NCBI GenBank assembly: GCA_947500505.1
Contig: CANMSL010000002.1
Span: 1 to 64,000, forward strand
Direction of reading: 5' to 3'
DNA: 64,000 bases
Origin: an uncultured Aquimarina sp.
GTDB taxonomy: Bacteria > Bacteroidota > Bacteroidia > Flavobacteriales > Flavobacteriaceae
Of this stretch, positions 55,288-63,089 are shown piece by piece; within the stretch, counting starts at the first letter, position 1, and each line of letters opens with the position of its first letter. The notes under the pieces were generated by a model. The model searched no databases and was not told the DNA's origin. It was given only the letters and a program-made list of their open reading frames with translations. The translations under genes were made by a program, and so were the position numbers.

Positions 55288-57204
55288 TTATTGTTGTTTT
55301 AGTATTATTTTTGATTTGTCGATGTTTCTAATATCGGACATGAATTTTCTATATTCTTTATATTTTTCCTTGGGATATCGCCCATCCTTAATTTTTAATT
55401 TTCTTGTGAGCTTCAGCCTAGATTCATCTAATTTTTCGAGATTACTGGAAAACGTCCCAAAAATAGTTTCTAGCTTTTTCTCTTCAGGCAACTTATTTAT
55501 TACGTATCCTTTTGGAATATTAATTATATATTCGTCTGTATCTATATATCCTCTGGAGATTACCAAGGGTGTTTTTCTGTTGGTATAACTAGGCATTTTA
55601 CTTTTAACGCGATTAAAAACATTGGGCATAACCAATAACCTTGTTCCTGCTTTTGTGGAATAGTTTGTTGCACTAATCTTTACTTTTTCGCGATAACTAA
55701 TTAGGTCTTTATCATCTTCGAGATTCAGAGACAAAATATCAAGACCATTAATATAATCCCAGTATTCTTTATAATGAAGTTTCTGTTCTTTGATTGGTTT
55801 CGACTTAGTTAAATATCTCCAATCATATTGTAATCCTTTGGAAACAGATACTATCTCTGCATCAATAGATGCGTTAGATTTCAAAAATATTGTCGCTGTT
55901 GTATGAAGTGTATTCTCTTCCGGTTCATATTTTTTAGTTCTCTTAATTTCTCCTCCTTCGGGTTTAACCACCAGCACATTTCTATCATCAGTGAAATCAC
56001 CTAAGAAATTAAAAGGAGCTGACTGACTTGTACATTCTAACCAAATGTCTTCATCATTATTGGGAATATTGAGAATTACATGATTTCCCTGCATAGAGGC
56101 AAAATCCGGATCTATATCTCTTTTATCAGAATCTCCATATACTATGGTATAATATGAAGGTATATTTTGAGTTTCCAAGAGCGCTTTGGTATAATTAGTC
56201 AAGGCTTTACAATCCCCATATCCCAATCTATCAACATCGGCCGCCATCATGGGCATCCAACCTCCAATACCTAATTGCACACTTATATATCTAGTTTTAT
56301 TCTGCACATATTCATAAATACGTTTAGCTTTTTCTTTATTAGAATCTACATCTGCTACTAATTCAGAGACTTCTTTTATTACGGATTCAGGGAGCTCATC
56401 CCTTCCTGAAACCAAATTTTGATACTGCCATTTTCCCATAGATTTCCAATCATCGGCTGAACCTTCGACATTTACTAAGGAAAAATTCCCTAATGTTACA
56501 ACTGCATTAGGTACCAATTCAGGAAACGGAGGGCTTTTATATTCTTTTCGTAATGCAGGAACTTTAACCAAACTATAGGATATTTCCTGATCTCCCTTAA
56601 TGACTTCTACTGGAAAATCGCCAAATGAATTCTCTTTTGTTCTTAAAGGAATTTTCTTGGGATTAAGCACTTTATAGAATGCATTTTCAACACTTAAATT
56701 ATAATTTGCAATAGGAAACCACGGATTTATGAACGCTGTATTTTTACTTTCGACTTCACTTTCATATACCAAAGTATAGGGATAGTCAATAGGCGTATGT
56801 TCAAAATAAATAAACCTATTATCTCCAATTAGAGAAAATCCATCGTACATACTTCTGTCACTGAAATCCTTTCTTTTAAACTTTTTAATTTCCTGACCCA
56901 TAGCATTATACACAGTTGCTTGTGCTTTTTTTATTTTTGTATCAGGATCATAAGGCTCATAAGAATTGGCGTGACGATTTCCATATTTATTCAATACTGT
57001 AACTACACGTTTTGTTTTTACCACAACAGAATTGACAGAATTGACGTGTATTTCTACGTCTTCGGATCTAACAATGGCATTTGCGTTATCCGTCAGTATG
57101 GGATCAACAAGAACCATTTGTAAAGAAAAGTCATCCTGTGCAGGAACTCTAACCGGATTGCATAAGAAAATCGCAACCAGAATAAGTTGTACTTTTTTTA
57201 GCAT
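55288..57204 (-). CDS. DUF3857/transglutaminase-like exported protein
   Basis: This 638-aa exported protein has a signal peptide (1-22), a DUF3857 domain (about 45-245) and a transglutaminase-like domain (about 270-400) with C332 (YGDCKALTNY), H375 (GNHVIL) and E390 (WLECTS, usually Asp). A C-terminal beta domain follows. The cysteine-histidine pair makes it a likely cysteine peptidase or transferase, but DUF3857 proteins have no firmly known substrate. It lies 13 nt upstream of its inactive-looking paralogue. Confidence 0.87.
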   Translation of the reverse strand: MLKKVQLILVAIFLCNPVRVPAQDDFSLQMVLVDPILTDNANAIVRSEDVEIHVNSVNSVVVKTKRVVTVLNKYGNRHANSYEPYDPDTKIKKAQATVYNAMGQEIKKFKRKDFSDRSMYDGFSLIGDNRFIYFEHTPIDYPYTLVYESEVESKNTAFINPWFPIANYNLSVENAFYKVLNPKKIPLRTKENSFGDFPVEVIKGDQEISYSLVKVPALRKEYKSPPFPELVPNAVVTLGNFSLVNVEGSADDWKSMGKWQYQNLVSGRDELPESVIKEVSELVADVDSNKEKAKRIYEYVQNKTRYISVQLGIGGWMPMMAADVDRLGYGDCKALTNYTKALLETQNIPSYYTIVYGDSDKRDIDPDFASMQGNHVILNIPNNDEDIWLECTSQSAPFNFLGDFTDDRNVLVVKPEGGEIKRTKKYEPEENTLHTTATIFLKSNASIDAEIVSVSKGLQYDWRYLTKSKPIKEQKLHYKEYWDYINGLDILSLNLEDDKDLISYREKVKISATNYSTKAGTRLLVMPNVFNRVKSKMPSYTNRKTPLVISRGYIDTDEYIINIPKGYVINKLPEEKKLETIFGTFSSNLEKLDESRLKLTRKLKIKDGRYPKEKYKEYRKFMSDIRNIDKSKIILKQQ

Positions 57205-57228
57205 ATAAATTTTATTTTGGGGTAGTTA

Positions 57229-57681
57229 TTATTCTTTATTTTTAGTATCTATAATTATGGTAACCGGTCCATCATTAAGCAGTGATACTTTCATATCTGC
57301 GGCAAATATACCAGTACCTACTTTTTTTCCCAAATTACCTTCTAATTGTTTTATAAATTCCTCATATAAAGGAACTGCGATTTCCGGTTTTGCTGCTCTA
57401 ATATAACTAGGTCGATTTCCTTTGCGAGTACTGGCGTATAATGTAAACTGACTTACCACAATCGATTCTCCATTTATATCCGTGATACTTTTATTCATTA
57501 TACCATTATCATCTTCAAATACCCTTAAACGACTTATCTTGCCAGACAACCAGGTTACGTCATCCACGGTGTCCTCATCCTCTACACCGAGTAAAATTAA
57601 AAGTCCTCTACCCATCTCTGAAATTTTTTCATTTTCTACCGTAACAGATGCTTCAGAAACTCTTTGAACAACAGCTCTCAT
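57229..57681 (-). CDS. dtd: D-aminoacyl-tRNA deacylase
   Basis: Dtd removes D-amino acids (and Gly from tRNA-Ala) wrongly attached to tRNA. The 150-aa protein has the two active-site stretches SQFTLYAS (SQxT) and NDGPVTIIID (GPVT). Length is typical, and it works as a dimer in the cytoplasm. It lies 48 nt behind rsgA. Confidence 0.96.
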   Translation of the reverse strand: MRAVVQRVSEASVTVENEKISEMGRGLLILLGVEDEDTVDDVTWLSGKISRLRVFEDDNGIMNKSITDINGESIVVSQFTLYASTRKGNRPSYIRAAKPEIAVPLYEEFIKQLEGNLGKKVGTGIFAADMKVSLLNDGPVTIIIDTKNKE

Positions 57682-57729
57682 TTAATAAGTGTCTTAGAAC
57701 AGGAAAATGTTACCCTAAAAAATGAAGTT

Positions 57730-58680
57730 TTATTCCTCGTCATAGTTATTTTTACGATAATGCTCATCTTCACCTTCCAGAATTTGTAAATAGCTCTTAT
57801 AGCGAGACCAGGCGATCTCTTCTTGATCTAACGCTTGTTTTACTGCACATCTGGGTTCATTAATATGAAGACAATTATTAAATTTACATTGTTCTTTTAG
57901 TTCAAAAAATTCTGGAAAGTAGTCCCCCAATTCTTCTTTGTCCATATCGACAATACCGAAACCTTTAATCCCCGGAGTATCTATAATCTTAGCATCAAAA
58001 CTAAGATCATACATTTCTGCAAAAGTGGTAGTATGCTGACCTTGTTGATGTTGATCGCTTATTTCTGCAGTCTTAAGAGACAAATCGGGTTCTATCAGAT
58101 TAACTAATGTTGATTTGCCTACTCCACTATGTCCAGAAAACATACTTACTTTTCCTTCCATTAAAGATTTTACTTTTTCAATATTTTTACCGGTTTTGGC
58201 AGAAATACCGATACATTCATAACCGATTTTTCGGTATAAGGCGGCTAAAAATTTTATCTCCAATAGCTCTTCTTCATTATAAGTATCAACTTTATTAAAA
58301 AGTAAGACTGCTTTTATATCATAAGCTTCGGCTGTTACCAGAAAACGATCTATAAAGGTTGTAAATGTCGGTGGATTATTTAGTGTAATCAATAAAAAAA
58401 CCACATCAATATTTGATGCAATAATGTGGGTTTGTTTTGAAAGATTTACTGATTTACGAATAATATAATTCCGGCGTTCTCTAATATTTTCTATAACACC
58501 AGTTTCTCTATCATTATTGGTCTCCAACTTAAAATCTACCTTATCTCCAACGGATACAGGATTGGTACTTTTGATATCTTTAATTCTAAACTTACCTTTT
58601 ATACGGCACTCGTACACCTCACCATTATCAGCTTTAACGGTATACCAGCTTCCTGTAGATTTATATACGGTTCCTGTCAT
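57730..58680 (-). CDS. rsgA: Ribosome small-subunit GTPase RsgA
   Basis: RsgA is a circularly permuted GTPase that checks the 30S subunit. The 316-aa protein has an N-terminal OB fold (1-70), then G4 NKVD (129-132) before G1 GHSGVGKS (183-190) and G3 DTPGIKG, the permuted order. A C-terminal zinc knuckle follows (CKFNNCLH...C). It lies 50 nt behind the DAHP synthase gene. Confidence 0.96.
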   Translation of the reverse strand: MTGTVYKSTGSWYTVKADNGEVYECRIKGKFRIKDIKSTNPVSVGDKVDFKLETNNDRETGVIENIRERRNYIIRKSVNLSKQTHIIASNIDVVFLLITLNNPPTFTTFIDRFLVTAEAYDIKAVLLFNKVDTYNEEELLEIKFLAALYRKIGYECIGISAKTGKNIEKVKSLMEGKVSMFSGHSGVGKSTLVNLIEPDLSLKTAEISDQHQQGQHTTTFAEMYDLSFDAKIIDTPGIKGFGIVDMDKEELGDYFPEFFELKEQCKFNNCLHINEPRCAVKQALDQEEIAWSRYKSYLQILEGEDEHYRKNNYDEE

Positions 58681-58730
58681 AGATACAAAGATGCAAATAA
58701 ATCTCTATTCCCAAGATGCATTCTGAATAT

Positions 58731-59813
58731 TTAAGATCTTGCAACTTTTTCTTGGTGGTTAATAGACTCCTGATGAATTGCTTTATAGATTCTAAGTATA
58801 AACTCTTCGCTCAATCCTTTCTCTTCTCCTTCAAGAATCATTTTACCAAGAATTTCATTCCAACGTTTAGATTGTAAAATGGCAACATTTTGTTTTGCTT
58901 TAGCTTTACCAATCTCGTCAGAAATTTTCATTCTTTGTGATAATATCTCCAGTAATTGATTGTCAGCCACATCAATTTTTGCACGCAATTCACTCAAAGT
59001 TCTTTGATAAGCTTCATCCACTCCCACTTCTTTTCGAATTCTTAAATCTTTCATGTATTGAATTAAAGTATCAGGTGTAATTTGCTGCGCGGCATCGCTC
59101 CAGGCATTATCCGGATCATAATGTGTTTCTACGATTAATCCATCAAAATTAAGATCCAAAGCAGTTTGCGAAAGATCAAATATCAAATCTCTTCTTCCTG
59201 CAATGTGTGAAGGATCTAAAATCAAAGGTAAATCTGGAAAACGATTTTGTAAATCAATTGGTATCTGCCACTCAGGAATGTTACGGTATTTTGTTTTTTG
59301 ATATGTTGAAAAACCTCTATGAATTACTCCAAGATTTTTGACATCACAGGTATAAAAACGTTCTACTGCCCCTAACCAAAGTGATAAATCAGGGTTAATC
59401 GGATTTTTTATTAAAACCGGATTATCAATTCCTTTACAGGCTTCGGCAATATCCTGAACTATAAAGGGAGAAACTGTACTTCTGGCACCAATCCATAATA
59501 CATCAACTCCGTGCTCCAATGCCAGTTCTACGTGATGTGGATTTGCCACTTCGGTAGCGATTTTCATTCCTGTTTCTTCTTTAGCCCTTTGCAACCATTT
59601 TAGTCCTAAAGCACCTACCCCTTCAAAATTACCTGGCCGTGTCCTTGGTTTCCATATCCCGGCTCTTAAAACTGTAGCATCAGAATCCTTCAACTGATGT
59701 GCAATTTTAACTACTTGATCTTCTGTCTCTGCACTACAAGGTCCTCCTATAACTAAAGGATGGTCTAAATTATATTCATCTAACCAGTTTCTAAGTTCTT
59801 TCTTATTCTCCAT
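58731..59813 (-). CDS. Bifunctional DAHP synthase/chorismate mutase
   Basis: The N-terminal about 260 aa are a type I-beta DAHP synthase, the first step of the shikimate pathway (GGPCSAETEDQ, LRAGIWKPRTRP, LILDPSHIAGRR). The last about 95 aa are an AroQ chorismate mutase (LRAKIDVADNQLLEILSQR). The enzyme therefore acts at both the entry and the Phe/Tyr branch. A C-terminal fusion of this kind has been studied in Porphyromonas gingivalis, where prephenate acts as feedback signal; the same control is plausible here. It lies 43 nt behind tyrA. Confidence 0.95.
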   Translation of the reverse strand: MENKKELRNWLDEYNLDHPLVIGGPCSAETEDQVVKIAHQLKDSDATVLRAGIWKPRTRPGNFEGVGALGLKWLQRAKEETGMKIATEVANPHHVELALEHGVDVLWIGARSTVSPFIVQDIAEACKGIDNPVLIKNPINPDLSLWLGAVERFYTCDVKNLGVIHRGFSTYQKTKYRNIPEWQIPIDLQNRFPDLPLILDPSHIAGRRDLIFDLSQTALDLNFDGLIVETHYDPDNAWSDAAQQITPDTLIQYMKDLRIRKEVGVDEAYQRTLSELRAKIDVADNQLLEILSQRMKISDEIGKAKAKQNVAILQSKRWNEILGKMILEGEEKGLSEEFILRIYKAIHQESINHQEKVARS

Positions 59814-59856
59814 CTCTATTTTTATTCTTTATTAGTATTTGTATTGGAAAGTTATT

Positions 59857-60705
59857 TTATGATATTCCTTTCAGAATTGTTTTTATGCGATTAATGTCTT
59901 CCATTTCTTTATAAATTTCGACAAAATTATCTTCTTCCATGAGTTCCTTAAACTGAGTAAGATTTGCTATATACTCTTCTAAAGTTTCGATTACATTCTC
60001 TTTATTATGTTTAAAAATTGGCGCCCACATTTCTGGAGAACTTTTTGCTAAACGTACTGTAGATGCAAATCCACTTCCTGCCATATCAAAAATATCTCTT
60101 TCATTCTTTTCTTTTTCGACTACTGTTTTTCCAAGCATAAAAGAACTGATATGAGACAAATGCGACACATAAGCAATATGCTTGTCGTGAGAGGCTGGAT
60201 CCATATATCGGATTCTCATTCCTAACCTGTTGAATATTTCCATGGCTAGCTCCTGCAATTTAAAAGCAGTTTTTTCTACCTCACAGATAATATTGGTTTT
60301 GCCCCGATATAAATTCGCGATAGCTGCCTGAGGTCCGGAGAACTCTGTACCAGCTATAGGATGTGCTGCTAGATAATTTCTTCGTTTGGGGTGATCTTTC
60401 ACCGAATTACACAATTTCTTTTTAGTGGAACCTACATCAAACACCAGACATTCATCATTGATCTTATCCAAAATCTCGGGCAAAATTTTTACTGTAACAT
60501 CTACTGGAATCGATGTTATGACTACGTCTGCTATATCTAATTCTTCAATACTTGATTTTATATCAATTAAATCTAACGATATAGCTTTATCGAGGTGTTC
60601 TTCATTTTTGTCGACACCATAAATTTTGGCTTCATTAAAAGCAGCTTTGATATCAATTGCAAATGACCCTCCGATTAATCCTACCCCAATTATGAATACT
60701 TTCAT
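59857..60705 (-). CDS. tyrA: Prephenate dehydrogenase
   Basis: TyrA oxidises prephenate to 4-hydroxyphenylpyruvate for tyrosine. The 282-aa protein has the Rossmann loop GVGLIGGS (7-14), the substrate-binding stretch AAHPIAGTEFSGP, and the AYVSHLSHISSFML helix. It has no ACT domain and no fused chorismate mutase. It lies 12 nt behind the aminotransferase gene. Confidence 0.95.
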   Translation of the reverse strand: MKVFIIGVGLIGGSFAIDIKAAFNEAKIYGVDKNEEHLDKAISLDLIDIKSSIEELDIADVVITSIPVDVTVKILPEILDKINDECLVFDVGSTKKKLCNSVKDHPKRRNYLAAHPIAGTEFSGPQAAIANLYRGKTNIICEVEKTAFKLQELAMEIFNRLGMRIRYMDPASHDKHIAYVSHLSHISSFMLGKTVVEKEKNERDIFDMAGSGFASTVRLAKSSPEMWAPIFKHNKENVIETLEEYIANLTQFKELMEEDNFVEIYKEMEDINRIKTILKGIS

Positions 60706-60717
60706 TCTGCTAATACG

Positions 60718-61914
60718 TTACGATTTTTGATTTATGTTACTATTATCCGCAAGCTGTAATTCTTTATTCTGAAACCTTCCAATTGCTTCCTTTATATTTT
60801 CTATGGTCACACATAGCGAAAAACGAATATATCCTTTACCATTACTCCCAAAAATATCGCCAGGAGTAATAAAAATATCTTTCTGATACAAAATATCATC
60901 AATAAATTTCGTGGCATTGGTGCCTTCAGGTAGTTTTGCCCACACAAACATTCCGGTTGCTGTTCTATCATAGGTACAATCTAAAATAGTAGCCATTTCC
61001 CAGATCAATTCTCTTCTTTGAGCATAAATAGCATTCATTTCTGAATACCAGTTATCCGAAATATTTAATGCTGCGATAGCTCCTTTTTGAATCCCTTGAA
61101 ACATTCCACTATCCATGTTACTTTTCACTTTCAGAATAGCTTCTATTTTACACTGACTTCCGCTTACCATTCCAACTCTCCATCCAGCCATATTAAACGT
61201 CTTACTCAATGAGTTTAACTCTAGTGCCACTTCTTTAGCTCCGTCAATCGACAGGATACTTAACGGAGTATCATTTAGGATGAAACTATATGGATTATCC
61301 TTTACTAACAAAATATTATGTTCTTTAGCAAAAGCAATAAGTTTTTCAAACAACCTGATATTTCCGTTAGCACCAGTCGGCATGTGAGGATAATTAATCC
61401 ACATAATTTTCACTTTGCTTAGATCTTTTTTTGATAAAGCTTCAAAATCAGGTTCCCAACCATTAGAAGCAACCAAATCATAGCTTATTGGTTTTGCTCC
61501 TACCAAATTTGTTACAGAAGTATATGTTGGATATCCGGGATTAGGAACTAAGACTTCGTCTCCTTCATTAAGATATGCTAAAGAAATATGCATGATCCCC
61601 TCTTTGGAGCCCATCAATGGTAAAATCTCGTTTTCGGAATTAAGAGACACCTTGTATTTACTCATATAAAAATCTGCGATCGCCTGTCTTAACTCTGGTA
61701 TACCTTGGTAACTCTGGTATTTATGGGCTCCATCTAGAACTACCGCGCTTTGTATTGCCTGTACTACTTCTTTAGGCGGATCTAAATCAGGACTCCCAAT
61801 AGCCATATTCAAAATTGGTTTTCCTGATGCTGCCAAGGCTCTTACCTCACGTAGTTTTTTAGAGAAATAATACTCCTCTACTGTTTCTAATCGTTTTGCC
61901 GTCTGAATACTCAT
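60718..61914 (-). CDS. PLP-dependent aminotransferase, probably aromatic amino acid type
   Basis: This 398-aa fold-type I class I/II aminotransferase has K238 as the PLP lysine (LSKTFNMAGWRVG) and the usual Gly- and Tyr-rich substrate loops. The gene overlaps pheA by 4 nt and is followed by tyrA, so the likely reaction is transamination of phenylpyruvate and 4-hydroxyphenylpyruvate to Phe and Tyr. This substrate is inferred from context. The Asn of the common NPxNPTG motif is changed (INYPHMPTG, 173-181), a variant worth noting. Confidence 0.85.
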   Translation of the reverse strand: MSIQTAKRLETVEEYYFSKKLREVRALAASGKPILNMAIGSPDLDPPKEVVQAIQSAVVLDGAHKYQSYQGIPELRQAIADFYMSKYKVSLNSENEILPLMGSKEGIMHISLAYLNEGDEVLVPNPGYPTYTSVTNLVGAKPISYDLVASNGWEPDFEALSKKDLSKVKIMWINYPHMPTGANGNIRLFEKLIAFAKEHNILLVKDNPYSFILNDTPLSILSIDGAKEVALELNSLSKTFNMAGWRVGMVSGSQCKIEAILKVKSNMDSGMFQGIQKGAIAALNISDNWYSEMNAIYAQRRELIWEMATILDCTYDRTATGMFVWAKLPEGTNATKFIDDILYQKDIFITPGDIFGSNGKGYIRFSLCVTIENIKEAIGRFQNKELQLADNSNINQKS

Positions 61915-62741
61915 CCGTTTTGATTTTTATATTCTCCTAAAATTTTAAGTTCTAAAGCCATTATTTTTAATATCGATATAGCTTTTTGATATTCTTCATA
62001 CTTATCAAATGTCACATCAACAAAAAATGAATACTTCCAAGGCATGTCAATCACGGGTAATGACTGAATCTTAGTAAGGTTTAATCTACAATCACTCATT
62101 ACATTTAGCACAGTAGCCAAACTTCCTCTTTTATGATCCGTTAGAAATTTTAAGGATGCTTTATTAATTTCATCTTTATTTACACCAGAGTTTTCTTTGG
62201 TATGGAGTATAAAGAATCTCGTGCTATTTGATTTAATCGTTTGAATCTCTTTTGCCAAAATATTTAATTTATAAATATTCGCTGCTGTTTCTCCAGCAAC
62301 TGCTGCCACTCCTTTTAATTGCTGTTCCTGAATTCTCTTTGCTACATCGGCAGTATCTGCGTCCTCTACTAATTTTATATGCGGTTGCCCTCTAAAAAAA
62401 TCTTTACATTGAAGCAACGCCATCGGGTGAGAATACACTTCTCTTATATCCGAAATTTCTTGTCCTTCTAATGCCATCAAACAATGATGGATAGGTTGAA
62501 AATATTCTCCGCAAATAGTTAAATTGTGCTCATCGATATACGCATAATTAGGAATAATAGATCCTGCGATAGAATTCTCTATTGCCATGACAGCATCTGT
62601 ACTTCTGTTATGTTCTAGGCTATTCACCAGCTCCTGAAAAGACATGCATTCATCTATATCAACTTCATCTCCAAAATATGCTTGTGCAACTCCGTGATGA
62701 TAAGATCCTCTAATTCCTTGTATGGCAACTTTCTTACTCAA
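61911..62741 (-). CDS. pheA: Prephenate dehydratase
   Basis: PheA turns prephenate into phenylpyruvate for phenylalanine. The 276-aa protein has a dehydratase domain (1-185) with the catalytic TRF (174-176, in NSTRFFILH) and an ACT domain (about 197-270). There is no fused chorismate mutase; that activity is on the DAHP synthase protein. The ACT motifs usually written GALA and ESRP read GSLA (206-209) and QSLP (226-229), so binding of Phe may differ. The gene is preceded by a Phe-rich leader peptide and terminator (62762-62896), so it is very probably under transcription attenuation. Confidence 0.95.
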   Translation of the reverse strand: MSKKVAIQGIRGSYHHGVAQAYFGDEVDIDECMSFQELVNSLEHNRSTDAVMAIENSIAGSIIPNYAYIDEHNLTICGEYFQPIHHCLMALEGQEISDIREVYSHPMALLQCKDFFRGQPHIKLVEDADTADVAKRIQEQQLKGVAAVAGETAANIYKLNILAKEIQTIKSNSTRFFILHTKENSGVNKDEINKASLKFLTDHKRGSLATVLNVMSDCRLNLTKIQSLPVIDMPWKYSFFVDVTFDKYEEYQKAISILKIMALELKILGEYKNQNG

Positions 62742-62761
62742 ACGTTTTAAATTTTCGTCTC

Positions 62762-62791
62762 AAAAAAAAATCCCGACGTTACATCGGGATT
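62762..62791 (-). terminator. Attenuator terminator upstream of pheA
   Basis: On the minus strand an 8-bp stem (AATCCCGA, 62791-62784; TCGGGATT, 62776-62769) with a 7-nt loop is followed by a T run through 62762. It ends 20 nt before the pheA ATG, that is, inside the leader and not at an operon end. The 5' arm can pair instead with ATCGGGA at 62836-62830. Confidence 0.88.
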
Positions 62792-62818
62792 CTAGTTTTA
62801 TAAATTTTGCTTATTTAC

Positions 62819-62896
62819 TTACATAGTGTTCCCGATCTTACTTTTAAAATAAAAGAAGAAAAAATAAAATCGATTCCAAGTAAACAAATTGCTCAT
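62819..62896 (-). CDS. Phe-rich leader peptide of the pheA operon
   Basis: This 25-codon ORF starts with ATG at 62896 and stops with TAA at 62819. It contains 7 Phe (5, 10, 12-15, 17) and 2 Tyr (11, 16), with residues 9-17 reading RFYFFFFYF. It lies between a promoter-like sequence and the attenuator terminator, directly before the prephenate dehydratase gene. Composition, size and position are those of a classic attenuation leader such as pheL of enterobacteria. When Phe-tRNA is scarce, a ribosome stalled on codons 10-17 would leave the segment in codons 21-23 free to act as antiterminator. Confidence 0.85.
   Translation of the reverse strand: MSNLFTWNRFYFFFFYFKSKIGNTM
62830..62836 (-). promoter_or_regulatory. 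Antiterminator segment of the pheA leader
   Basis: ATCGGGA (62836-62830, in leader codons 21-23) is the exact complement of TCCCGAT (62789-62783), which forms most of the 5' arm of the terminator. Pairing here would prevent the terminator. A ribosome that finishes the leader peptide covers this segment. Confidence 0.7.
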
Positions 62897-62917
62897 TGTT
62901 GTTTCATTATTACGTTG

Positions 62918-62948
62918 CTAAAGTAGCTAAAACTATGACTATACAAAA
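62918..62948 (-). promoter_or_regulatory. Probable promoter of the pheA leader
   Basis: On the minus strand TTTTG (62948-62944), an 18-nt spacer and TACTTTAG (62925-62918) resemble TTTG-N19-TAnnTTTG, with one mismatch in the -7 box. Transcription would begin about 15-20 nt before the leader ATG. Confidence 0.5.
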
Positions 62949-63033
62949 TAAATTTTCATTTTTTTCATCGTTTATCACATATTATCATTAAAAATTTAAT
63001 TTTTAATCAGAATTAATAACATATTTTAGATAA

Positions 63034-63087
63034 AAGATTCTATATATTAAGAATCTTCTATAGTTTTAAGCACTAACAAACGTTAGT
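63034..63087 (-). terminator. Candidate kbl terminator hairpins
   Basis: Two hairpins follow the kbl stop on the minus strand: a 6-bp stem with a 4-nt loop (63072-63077, 63082-63087) and a 7-bp stem (63034-63040, 63051-63057) followed by a short T stretch. The second is the better terminator, but both are weak. Confidence 0.4.
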
Positions 63088-63089
63088 AA

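Larger units (their letters stand above)
62742..63089. other. pheA leader region and kbl downstream region
   Basis: These 348 bases are not empty. From 62948 down to 62742 they hold promoter, leader peptide, antiterminator and terminator of the pheA operon. The part at 62950-63033 is A/T-rich with no visible gene. Hairpins at 63034-63087 belong to the end of kbl. Confidence 0.75.

Noticed and set aside
62899..62913. Four-codon ORF (MKQQ) just before the Phe-rich leader
   Set aside because: Too short, in a different frame and without aromatic residues; the ATG at 62896 explains the region better.
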